Below, piece by piece: positions 48,222 to 55,382 of a stretch of DNA of 64,000 nucleotides. Under the pieces are notes generated by a model that searched no databases, was not told where the DNA came from, and worked only from the letters and a program-made list of their open reading frames with translations. The position numbers and the translations under genes are program-made. Origin of the DNA: Arthrobacter sp. 18067 (GTDB lineage Bacteria > Actinomycetota > Actinomycetes > Actinomycetales > Micrococcaceae); assembly GCF_902706295.1 (NCBI RefSeq), contig NZ_CACSJJ010000024.1, positions 1 through 64,000 on the forward strand, written 5' to 3'. Positions within the stretch are counted from its first letter, which is position 1; the number at the start of each line of letters is the position of its first letter.

Positions 48222-49025
48222 ATGACCGACTCCGCAGTTACCCCGCAGGCCAGCGACCAGTACGTCCAGTCGCTTGCCCGCGGGCTTGCCGTCATCCGGG
48301 CGTTCGACGCGAACAACCCCGTGATGACACTTAGCGAAGTCGCTGCCCGCACAGACCTGACGCGCGCCACGGCCCGTCGGTTCCTGCACACCCTGGTTGA
48401 GCTGGGCTATGTCCGTACCGACGGCAAGACCTTCGCGCTCACGGCCAAGGTGTTGCAGCTCGGCTACTCGTACTTGTCGGCGTTGTCGTTGCCGCAGCTG
48501 GCCCAGCCGCATCTCGAGCAGCTCAGCTTGAAGTTGGGGGAGTCGACGTCGGCCGCGGTCCTCGACGGCCCGGACATCTTCTACGTGGCCCGCGTCGCCA
48601 CGCGCCGGATCATGAACGTGGGCATCACGGTCGGCACCCGCTTCCCGGCGTATGCCACCTCCATGGGCCGAGTGCTGCTGGCCGGATTGCCGCAGGCCAA
48701 GCTGGAGGCTTACCTCACGACGGCGGAACTCGCCACGCTCACGCCGCGAACCGTGGCCAGCGTGCCCGACTTGAGGGCCGCCGTCGAACGTGTCCGTCAG
48801 CAGGGCTGGTGCCTGCTGGACCAGGAGCTCGAAATCGGGCTGATGTCCATCGCGGCGCCGGTGTGGAACCAGAACAATGGCGACAACGTCGCTGCCATCA
48901 ACGTGTCCTTGCAGGCCCAGGCCGTCGCAGCGCAACCGGACGCGGAGAAGTACCTCGAGTCCGTGCGCCAGGAAGTGGTGGCCACCGCCAACGCGATCTC
49001 GCAGGACGTGTCGGCGAAGCACTAA
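48222..49025 (+). CDS. pcaR: IclR-family regulator of the pca genes (PcaR/PcaU-like)
   Basis: A 267-residue IclR-type regulator. The helix-turn-helix is in SLARGLAVIRAFDANNPVMTLSEVAART and TRATARRFLHTLVELGYV. The effector domain contains RFPAYATSMGRVLLAGLP and LEIGLMSIAAPVW. The first helix and the spacing resemble PcaR/PcaU proteins that respond to 3-oxoadipate or protocatechuate. ATG at 48222 is preferred over an in-frame TTG at 48213. It follows pcaJ by 26 bases. Ligand inferred from neighbours. Confidence 0.85.
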   Translation: MTDSAVTPQASDQYVQSLARGLAVIRAFDANNPVMTLSEVAARTDLTRATARRFLHTLVELGYVRTDGKTFALTAKVLQLGYSYLSALSLPQLAQPHLEQLSLKLGESTSAAVLDGPDIFYVARVATRRIMNVGITVGTRFPAYATSMGRVLLAGLPQAKLEAYLTTAELATLTPRTVASVPDLRAAVERVRQQGWCLLDQELEIGLMSIAAPVWNQNNGDNVAAINVSLQAQAVAAQPDAEKYLESVRQEVVATANAISQDVSAKH

Positions 49026-49370
49026 TTACTTCCGGATCGCTGCTAACCGCGTCTCCAGGATCCGGCGCACCAGGGAGTCCGGCACGGGATTGTCCGCACT
49101 AAACCGCAACGTCCCCGGTGACCATGAATAGCCGCCCAGCTCCTCCGACATTTCCGGCAGGATCTGCCCGCTGAACGGATACAGCGCCAGGTGTTTCTTG
49201 GTTTCGAGCACACTCAGGAATCCCTTGCCATCCACCAGCAGAGCGGGCATGCCGTAGCTGACGCCTTCTTCGGCATTGGGGGCCAACTCGCGTGCAATCC
49301 CAATAATCCGTTCCAGAATGACGCGGTTGCCCTCGCTGACGTTCTCCAAATATTCGGTGACGGTTCCCAT
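49026..49370 (-). CDS. DUF1801 / YdhG-like (iron-chaperone-superfamily) protein
   Basis: A 114-residue protein beginning MGTVTEYLENVSEGNRVILERI, with ISYGMPAL-type GVSYGMPALLVDGKGFLSVLETKKHLALYPFSG. This is the pattern of the DUF1801/YdhG group of the CyaY-like fold. Function is unproven despite the name. The ATG at 49370 lacks a clear binding site; GTG 49385 is an in-frame alternative. It is convergent with pcaR with no base between the two stop codons, and divergent from the DUF2252 gene 45 bases away. Confidence 0.7.
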   Translation of the reverse strand: MGTVTEYLENVSEGNRVILERIIGIARELAPNAEEGVSYGMPALLVDGKGFLSVLETKKHLALYPFSGQILPEMSEELGGYSWSPGTLRFSADNPVPDSLVRRILETRLAAIRK

Positions 49371-49415
49371 AGGGACATGGTTCACCCAAGACGGGCCGAA
49401 TGCCACACTTGGGGC

Positions 49416-50807
49416 ATGAGCCCACTCGTCAGTGCTCGCTGGAGCCCGGCGGACCAAGACCGCGCCAAAGGGAAAGCTGCGCGGGAAACGCTGCCTCGGA
49501 GCGCCCAAGGGAGGTTCGCGGCACCGGCGCGGAACGTAGTGGGCATTCTTGCGGAACAACACGCTTCCCGGCTGGCTCATCTGGTTCCCGTACGCGTGGG
49601 GAGAATGCTGCAGACACCTTTCGCGTTCTACCGGGGAGCCGCGGCCGTCATGGCCGGCGATCTGTCCGGGGAGCAGACCTCCGGGCATCAGGTGGTCGCT
49701 TGCGGCGATGCCCATCTGGCCAACTTCGGCTTGTATGCGTCCCCGGAGCGGCGCTTGGTCTTCGACCTCAACGACTTTGACGAGGTCTTCCCGGCGCCGT
49801 GGGAATGGGACGTCAAGAGGCTCACGGCCAGTATTTGGCTAAGCGGGCGCAACAGCGGGCACTCCGAGGAGCAGTGCCGCACCGCCGCAGAAGCTGCGGC
49901 CCGGTCATACCGGCTGGCCATGCGGAGGTTGTTCGAGGGAACGGCCGCGGAAAGGTACTACTTCCAAGTCGATACAGACATCCTGTCGGCGACGATGGCG
50001 TCGGCAGGCATCCTGGACGAGGACATGAAGAAAGCCAAGCGACGCACCTCGGAGCAGGTCCTGGCGAAAATGACGGCTGAAACTGTCCACGGAGAGCCGA
50101 GGATCGTGGACCAGTGGCCGCTGGTCTACCACCCGGAAACAGCGACATTGGATCGCGTGAGCGCACTCTTTGACCTGTATCGAAGCTCCTTGCGGGCCGA
50201 CACTGCCGTGCTGGTGAGCCAGTACCGCCTGGTGGACGTAGCGATCCGGGTGGTCGGCGTGGGAAGCGTGGGCACCCGGTGTTGGGTGGTGCTGATGCTG
50301 GGCCCCTCAGGGGAACCTTTGTTCCTGCAGGCCAAGGAAGTCCAACGTTCAGTACTGGAGAGCCATGGCGGATCCCGGCCGTCCTCCGACGTGATTCGAT
50401 TGCTGACCAAGTTCGGCCAGGGATACCGTGCCGTGGCCGGCCAACGGATCATGCAGGCGCAGTCCGATCCGTTCCTGGGATGGGTGGGCAACACGGTGGA
50501 ATCCGATGGCCAGCTGCGTGACTACTTCGTCCGCCAATTCCGTGACATGAAGGGTTCCTTCGCCGTGGATCAACTCGGCCCCGGGCCACTGGCCGACTAC
50601 GCCCGCCTGTGCGGGGGAGTGCTCGCCCGCGCCCATTCCCAAACCCCCGGCAGCGCGTTTATCGCAGGCTACCTGGGCCGTTCGGACGTATTCGACAAGG
50701 CCATGGCGGGGTGGGCGAAGCACTACGCCGACCAGTCCGAGAAGGATCATGCGGAGTTGGAACGCGCAGTCCGGACAGGCCGCCTCGACGCTGAGAGCGG
50801 CATCTGA
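49416..50807 (+). CDS. DUF2252-family protein
   Basis: A 463-residue protein with family landmarks PFAFYRGAAAVMAGDLS, VACGDAHLANFGLYASPERRLVFDLNDFDEVFPAPWEWDVKRL and LRDYFVRQFRDMKGS. The GDxHxxNFG...DxND pattern resembles the catalytic and metal loops of protein-kinase-like phosphotransferases, so DUF2252 may be a kinase-like fold. No activity is established. ATG at 49416 is chosen because upstream residues belong to the divergent DUF1801 gene on the other strand. Its ribosome-binding site is weak. Confidence 0.8.
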   Translation: MSPLVSARWSPADQDRAKGKAARETLPRSAQGRFAAPARNVVGILAEQHASRLAHLVPVRVGRMLQTPFAFYRGAAAVMAGDLSGEQTSGHQVVACGDAHLANFGLYASPERRLVFDLNDFDEVFPAPWEWDVKRLTASIWLSGRNSGHSEEQCRTAAEAAARSYRLAMRRLFEGTAAERYYFQVDTDILSATMASAGILDEDMKKAKRRTSEQVLAKMTAETVHGEPRIVDQWPLVYHPETATLDRVSALFDLYRSSLRADTAVLVSQYRLVDVAIRVVGVGSVGTRCWVVLMLGPSGEPLFLQAKEVQRSVLESHGGSRPSSDVIRLLTKFGQGYRAVAGQRIMQAQSDPFLGWVGNTVESDGQLRDYFVRQFRDMKGSFAVDQLGPGPLADYARLCGGVLARAHSQTPGSAFIAGYLGRSDVFDKAMAGWAKHYADQSEKDHAELERAVRTGRLDAESGI

Positions 50808-50830
50808 CCCGACTGCGCGTTCCGGGAGGC

Positions 50831-51229
50831 TTAGCGCTCCGGGATCACAGCGATGCCCTGGATTTCGATCAGGGCTTCCTTCTGCCACAGCCGTGTGACG
50901 CCGATGCCGGCCATCGCGGGATACTGCGAGCCGGCCATGTCACGCCAGATGCGTCCGATTTCGCGGCCATTGGCCATGTAGTCGTCCACGTCCGTGAGGT
51001 AGATGGTCACGTTCACCAGGTCTTCGGGCTGTCCGCCGGCTTCGCGGAGGGTGGTGATGACGTTGGAAAACGCCTGCGTGAACTGCTCCACGATGCCGCC
51101 GGGAACGATGTTCATGTTCTTGTCCAAGGCCGTCTGCCCGCCCAGGAAAACAGTGTTTCCGGCAAGAATGCCGTGCGCGAAACCCGATGGCTTGGGCAGC
51201 GATTCCGGGTTGATCGTCTGGTGGCTCAT
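50831..51229 (-). CDS. RidA-family protein of the aromatic CoA-thioester cluster
   Basis: A 132-residue YjgF/RidA protein (PSGFAHGILAGNTVFLGGQTALDKNM; VNVTIYLTDVDDY). The Arg that RidA uses to bind substrate carboxylates is not obvious at the usual VRVYL position, here VTIYLTD, so it may belong to a non-canonical Rid subfamily acting on a different intermediate. It is divergent from the FAH-family hydrolase, and an operator-like dyad lies between them. It is presumably part of the aromatic pathway, possibly acting on an enamine formed by the monooxygenase. Confidence 0.82.
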   Translation of the reverse strand: MSHQTINPESLPKPSGFAHGILAGNTVFLGGQTALDKNMNIVPGGIVEQFTQAFSNVITTLREAGGQPEDLVNVTIYLTDVDDYMANGREIGRIWRDMAGSQYPAMAGIGVTRLWQKEALIEIQGIAVIPER

Positions 51230-51311
51230 GCTGTTCCTCCTCGTTGTGGCAACTGCAAAAACTTTTGGAAAGCCTCTGTGCAGATCATTTCTGCCGTGCT
51301 ACGTTGAGCAT

Positions 51312-51340
51312 ATGTGACGATCGTAAAAAAGTCGACACAT
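51312..51340. promoter_or_regulatory. ATGTG(A/T)CGA dyad in the RidA/FAH promoter region
   Basis: ATGTGACGA (51312-51320) and TCGACACAT (51332-51340) pair with one mismatch around an 11-base spacer, 26 bases before the FAH gene. It is a likely operator for the divergent aromatic genes. The nearest regulator gene in the cluster is the PaaX-like gene at 60547. Confidence 0.45.
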
Positions 51341-51365
51341 CACAAAAACTCGAAGGGAACCCGCA

Positions 51366-52226
51366 ATGAAACTCGCCACCTTGCGCACGGCCAACGGAGG
51401 TACGACGGCGGCACTCGCCACAGGCGCCGACTCCTACCTCGCGCTGCCCGCCACCGACGTCGGGGCGCTCCTGGCCCAGCCGGAGTGGCGGAATGTCGTG
51501 GCAGAGGCCGCAGTGGCCCCGGCAGGCGACCAGCAGGTCATTGCAGCAGCGGACGCGGACCTCGCACCGCTGTTGCCCCGCGCCGGCAAGGTCATCTGCT
51601 GCGGCCTGAACTACGGTGACCACATCCAGGAAATGGGCCGCGAACTTCCCGAGTACCCCACGCTCTTCGCCAAGTACGCGGACACCTTGGTAGGAGCCGC
51701 CGACGCTGTAGAAGTCCACGGCAGCGCCCGCGTCGACTGGGAAGCCGAGCTCGCCGTCGTCGTGGGTTCTGAACTGTTCCGTGCGGACGAAGACCAAGCG
51801 AGCGAGGCAATTGCCGGGTATACCGTGGCCAATGACGTCTCCATGCGCGACTGGCAGAGCCGGACCCTTCAGTGGTTCCAGGGGAAGGCCTGGGATGGCA
51901 CCACTCCCGTGGGGCCGGTCATGCTGACGGCCGACGAGGCAGGCCAAAGCTTCGAGGTCCGCGGCTACGTCAACGGCGAGCTGGTGCAGCAGGGGAACAC
52001 CAGCACCTTGGTGTTCGGCCCCGCGCAGCTCCTGTCCTATATCTCGCAGTTCACCGTCCTGCGCCCGGGCGACCTCGTCCTGACGGGAACGCCCGGGGGC
52101 GTGGGCATGGGGATGACCCCGCCCCGCTACCTCAACGACGGCGATGTCCTCGCCACCGAAATCGACGGGATCGGCCGGCTGGAAAACCAGTTTCGGATCC
52201 ACGTACCAGTCCCGGCAAACGTCTGA
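51366..52226 (+). CDS. Fumarylacetoacetate-hydrolase-family protein
   Basis: A 286-residue FAH-domain enzyme. Start of the domain: KVICCGLNYGDHIQEMG. Metal ligands fit Glu in VDWEAELAVV and Asp in VANDVSMRDW, and the active-site loop is GDLVLTGTPGGVGMG. These enzymes hydrolyse or decarboxylate ring-cleavage products such as fumarylpyruvate, so it probably acts late in the aromatic pathway of this cluster. AAGGGAA precedes ATG 51366. First gene of a plus-strand run of seven. Confidence 0.85.
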   Translation: MKLATLRTANGGTTAALATGADSYLALPATDVGALLAQPEWRNVVAEAAVAPAGDQQVIAAADADLAPLLPRAGKVICCGLNYGDHIQEMGRELPEYPTLFAKYADTLVGAADAVEVHGSARVDWEAELAVVVGSELFRADEDQASEAIAGYTVANDVSMRDWQSRTLQWFQGKAWDGTTPVGPVMLTADEAGQSFEVRGYVNGELVQQGNTSTLVFGPAQLLSYISQFTVLRPGDLVLTGTPGGVGMGMTPPRYLNDGDVLATEIDGIGRLENQFRIHVPVPANV

Positions 52227-52256
52227 AATCCTCACACCACATCAAAGGAGAGACCC

Positions 52257-52739
52257 ATGAGCCAGACCACCACCGAATACCGCCTCGAAGGCGACAACTC
52301 CATCTATGCCCAAGCAGATGGCAAGGTTGTTCCGGTCGTCACCCGCGCCGGCGCGGAGGACACCAACACCGCCCAGTCCGGTGACTGCATCCGCGTCTCC
52401 GGCGTGAGCATCCAGCACACCCCGGCAACCAAGATCTGGTTCGGCCAGGTCTCCAACACCCCCGGCTACCGCTCACTCCCGCACCACCACGGCGAGGCTG
52501 AAACCGGCGGCTACGTGCTCCGGGGCCACGGCCGCATCTACTTCGGCGAGAACTACTCGGAGTTCATCGACATGAAGGCCGGCGACTGGGTTTTCGTCCC
52601 GCCGTTCATGCCCCACGTTGAAGCCAACATGTCCATCACTGATGAACTGGTCTGGCTGACTGCCCGTACGCCGGAAAACCTGGTGGTCAACCTCGAAGAC
52701 GTCGCCGACGAAACCCTCGCCGACTACCGCCGGGCCTAG
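52257..52739 (+). CDS. Small cupin-domain protein
   Basis: A 160-residue single cupin. Motif 1 is HHHGEAETGGYVLRGHG with three His and a Glu for a metal, and motif 2 is FVPPFMPHVEAN with the final His. It could be a dioxygenase or isomerase acting on a pathway intermediate. It is far shorter than gentisate 1,2-dioxygenase (about 350 residues, two cupins). GGAGAG precedes the ATG. It lies between the FAH and TesB-like genes with short gaps, so co-transcription is near certain. Confidence 0.8.
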   Translation: MSQTTTEYRLEGDNSIYAQADGKVVPVVTRAGAEDTNTAQSGDCIRVSGVSIQHTPATKIWFGQVSNTPGYRSLPHHHGEAETGGYVLRGHGRIYFGENYSEFIDMKAGDWVFVPPFMPHVEANMSITDELVWLTARTPENLVVNLEDVADETLADYRRA

Positions 52740-52741
52740 CC

Positions 52742-53614
52742 ATGATCACTGGAACCCTGACGTCTGAGACCTTCCTCAAGGCCGTTGAGCTCACGCCGGC
52801 AACGGCCGAAGTTTTCGACGAAGCCTACGAAGCAACCACCCAGTACGTGCCGTGGCCAAAAGCCTATGGTGGAGACATGGTGGCACAAGCTGCGGCCGCA
52901 ATGATGCGGTCCGTTGATGCTGACAGGACTCTGCACTCGATGCATAGCTACTTCATGCGTCCGGTGGATATCGGTTCCAGTGTCCGGTATGAAGTGGAGC
53001 GACTGCGGGACGGTCGCGGGTACTCCACCCGTACCGTCCGCGGCTTCCAGAATGGCAAGCCCGTCTATGCCGCGATGGGTTCCTTCCAGGTTCCCGAAGA
53101 CGGACCGGACTTCCAATCCAAAGTCCCCGCCGCCGTCGAGCCTGAATCGCTGCGGACGGCAGCCGAAGTGCTGGACGGGACTGACGGAGCGGCCGCAGAG
53201 TACTGGTCCACGGGTCGCAGCTTCGACATGCGGCATATTCCTGGGCCGGTATATATCGAACTCGAAGGCGGTTCGGTACCGCAGCAAGCGATTTGGGTGA
53301 AAGCCTTTGACGCCCTGCCTGACGACGCCGACCTCCACCGCACAGCCCTGGCCTACGTCTGCGATTACACGATTCTGGAGCCCCTGCTCAGGGTCAATGG
53401 ACTTAACTGGTCCAGTCCGGGACTCGCTACCGCCAGCCTGGACCATTCCATGTGGTTCCACCGCGACGGCCGAGCGGACGAATGGATCCTCTATGCCCAG
53501 GAAGCCATCTCCGGGCAGAGCAACAGGGGCTTGGCCATGGGCCGCTTCTTCGACCAGCAAGGAAGGCTCCTCGCAACGGTGGCCCAAGAGGGCATGATCC
53601 GGGCCGGCGCCTAA
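52742..53614 (+). CDS. TesB-like acyl-CoA thioesterase
   Basis: A 290-residue double-hotdog thioesterase of the acyl-CoA thioesterase II type. The conserved YGGDMVAQAAAAM and LHSMHSYFMRP are in the first half, and SLDHSMWFHRDGRADEWILY in the second, with the active-site Asp in LDHSMWFHR. It releases CoA from acyl- or aroyl-CoA. With a CoA ligase and a CoA-thioester monooxygenase next in line, an aromatic or ring-opened CoA ester is the likely substrate. It starts two bases after the cupin gene. Confidence 0.85.
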   Translation: MITGTLTSETFLKAVELTPATAEVFDEAYEATTQYVPWPKAYGGDMVAQAAAAMMRSVDADRTLHSMHSYFMRPVDIGSSVRYEVERLRDGRGYSTRTVRGFQNGKPVYAAMGSFQVPEDGPDFQSKVPAAVEPESLRTAAEVLDGTDGAAAEYWSTGRSFDMRHIPGPVYIELEGGSVPQQAIWVKAFDALPDDADLHRTALAYVCDYTILEPLLRVNGLNWSSPGLATASLDHSMWFHRDGRADEWILYAQEAISGQSNRGLAMGRFFDQQGRLLATVAQEGMIRAGA

Positions 53615-53673
53615 ACAGCTTTAGACCCCCACCAACCATCAGCTTCAACGACGCACCACTGAAAGGAACGGCC

Positions 53674-55368
53674 ATGAGCATGATGCCATCGGCCCACGTG
53701 GACACGTTCACCCGCGACCACCTGCCGCCCGCCGATACCTGGCCTGCGCTTGAATTCACCCTTCCCGAACTCCATTACCCGGAACGGCTCAACGCCGCCG
53801 CGGTGCTGATCGACGACGCTGTCGAACAGTACGGTGCGGACCGCCCGGCCCTGTGGACCCCGGATGGCACGGTCTGGACCTATGGTCAGCTCCAGACGCG
53901 CTCCAACCAGGTGGCCCAGGTCCTCACCGAAGACCTCGGTGTCCTGCCGGGCAACCGGGTGCTGCTGCGTGGCCCCAACAACCCCTGGATCGTGGCCGCC
54001 TGGCTGGGAGTCCTGAAAGCCGGCGCCGTAGTGGTCACCACCATGCCCATGCTGCGCTCCAGTGAGGTCTCAACGCTGATCGGGCTGACCAAGCCCGTCG
54101 TGGCGATCTCGGACCATCGTTTCGTGGACGAACTCGCGGTGGCCGCCGGTGATGACGTCACCGTCCTGACGTACGGAGCCGGCAACGGATTCGACGACGA
54201 CGGCGACCTCGCCTCACGCTGCGGGCACAAGAGCGGGAAGTTCACGGCTGTGGACACGGCCGCGGACGACGTTGCCTTGTTGGGTCCGACGTCGGGCACC
54301 ACCGGTGTGCCCAAGGTGACCATGCATTTCCACCGCGACATCCTGGCCAACGCCGATACCTTCGCCCGGTACATCCTGCAGCCCACCGCGGATGACGTCT
54401 TCGCAGGATCGCCACCGCTTGCCTTCACGTTTGGGCTGGGGGGACTGGTGGTCTTCCCGCTCCGCTTTGGCGCGTCCTCGCTGCTGACCGAAAAGGCGGG
54501 CCCAGTGGAATTGGCCGAGCACGCCTCAAAGGCCGGAGCCACCATCCTCTTCACCGCACCCACGGCCTACCGGGCCATCCTCAAGGAGAAGCGCGGCGAC
54601 CTCCTCCGCGGCCTGCGCATCGCAGTTTCCGCAGGAGAGCACCTCTCCAAGGAAACCTGGGAAGCCGTCCACGAGGCCACAGGGCTGCGGCTGGTCAACG
54701 GAATCGGCGCCACGGAGATGCTGCATGTCTTCATTTCCGCGGCTGGGGATGACATCCGCCCCGGAACCACGGGTCGTGCTGTGCCGGGATTCCGGGCCAC
54801 GATTCTGGACGACGACGGCAACGAACTCGGCCCTGACAACATTGGCCGTTTGGCCGTCATTGGCCCAACAGGGTGCCGCTACCTGGACGATCCCCGGCAG
54901 GCGAACTACGTGGTCCGTGGCTGGAACGTCACGGGAGACACGTTCTCCATGGACGCGGACGGGTACTTCACGTACCAGGCCCGCTCGGACAACATGATCG
55001 TCTCCTCCGGCTACAACATCGGTGCGCCCGAGGTTGAGACGGCCATCGACCAGCACCCTGACGTGGTGGAGAACGCGGTCATCGGAATCCCGGATGAGGA
55101 GCGCGGCAGCATCGTCTGTGCGTTCGTCGTCCTGCGTGAGGGCGTCACTGGCGATGCCGGCAAGCGCAAGGAAATCCAGGACTTCGTGAAGCAGACCATC
55201 GCCCCGTACAAGTACCCCCGGGACGTCCGCTTCGTCACCGAACTGCCGCGCAATCCCAGCGGCAAACTCCAGCACTTCAAGCTCCGCGACGGCATCCTCG
55301 CAGAGGACGCCCCCCAAAACGCGGCCAAGAACGAACAACTTACCCCCGCCGGCCAGAGCCAGGCCTGA
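53674..55368 (+). CDS. Aryl-CoA ligase (2-aminobenzoate/salicylate-CoA ligase type)
   Basis: A 564-residue acyl-adenylate-forming enzyme. The AMP motif is LLGPTSGTTGVPKVT (near residue 205); later motifs are GWNVTGD and the C-terminal catalytic Lys in RNPSGKLQHF. The start SAHVDTFTRDHLPPADTWPALEF resembles 2-aminobenzoate-CoA ligases. It would activate anthranilate or a similar 2-substituted benzoate as the CoA thioester for the fused monooxygenase encoded next. AAGGAA precedes ATG 53674. The ligand cannot be fixed from sequence alone. Confidence 0.82.
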   Translation: MSMMPSAHVDTFTRDHLPPADTWPALEFTLPELHYPERLNAAAVLIDDAVEQYGADRPALWTPDGTVWTYGQLQTRSNQVAQVLTEDLGVLPGNRVLLRGPNNPWIVAAWLGVLKAGAVVVTTMPMLRSSEVSTLIGLTKPVVAISDHRFVDELAVAAGDDVTVLTYGAGNGFDDDGDLASRCGHKSGKFTAVDTAADDVALLGPTSGTTGVPKVTMHFHRDILANADTFARYILQPTADDVFAGSPPLAFTFGLGGLVVFPLRFGASSLLTEKAGPVELAEHASKAGATILFTAPTAYRAILKEKRGDLLRGLRIAVSAGEHLSKETWEAVHEATGLRLVNGIGATEMLHVFISAAGDDIRPGTTGRAVPGFRATILDDDGNELGPDNIGRLAVIGPTGCRYLDDPRQANYVVRGWNVTGDTFSMDADGYFTYQARSDNMIVSSGYNIGAPEVETAIDQHPDVVENAVIGIPDEERGSIVCAFVVLREGVTGDAGKRKEIQDFVKQTIAPYKYPRDVRFVTELPRNPSGKLQHFKLRDGILAEDAPQNAAKNEQLTPAGQSQA

Positions 55369-55382
55369 GAAGGAGCAACACC

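Noticed and set aside
52257..52739. Gentisate 1,2-dioxygenase for the cupin gene
   Set aside because: At 160 residues with one cupin it is half the size of gentisate dioxygenase and lacks the second domain.
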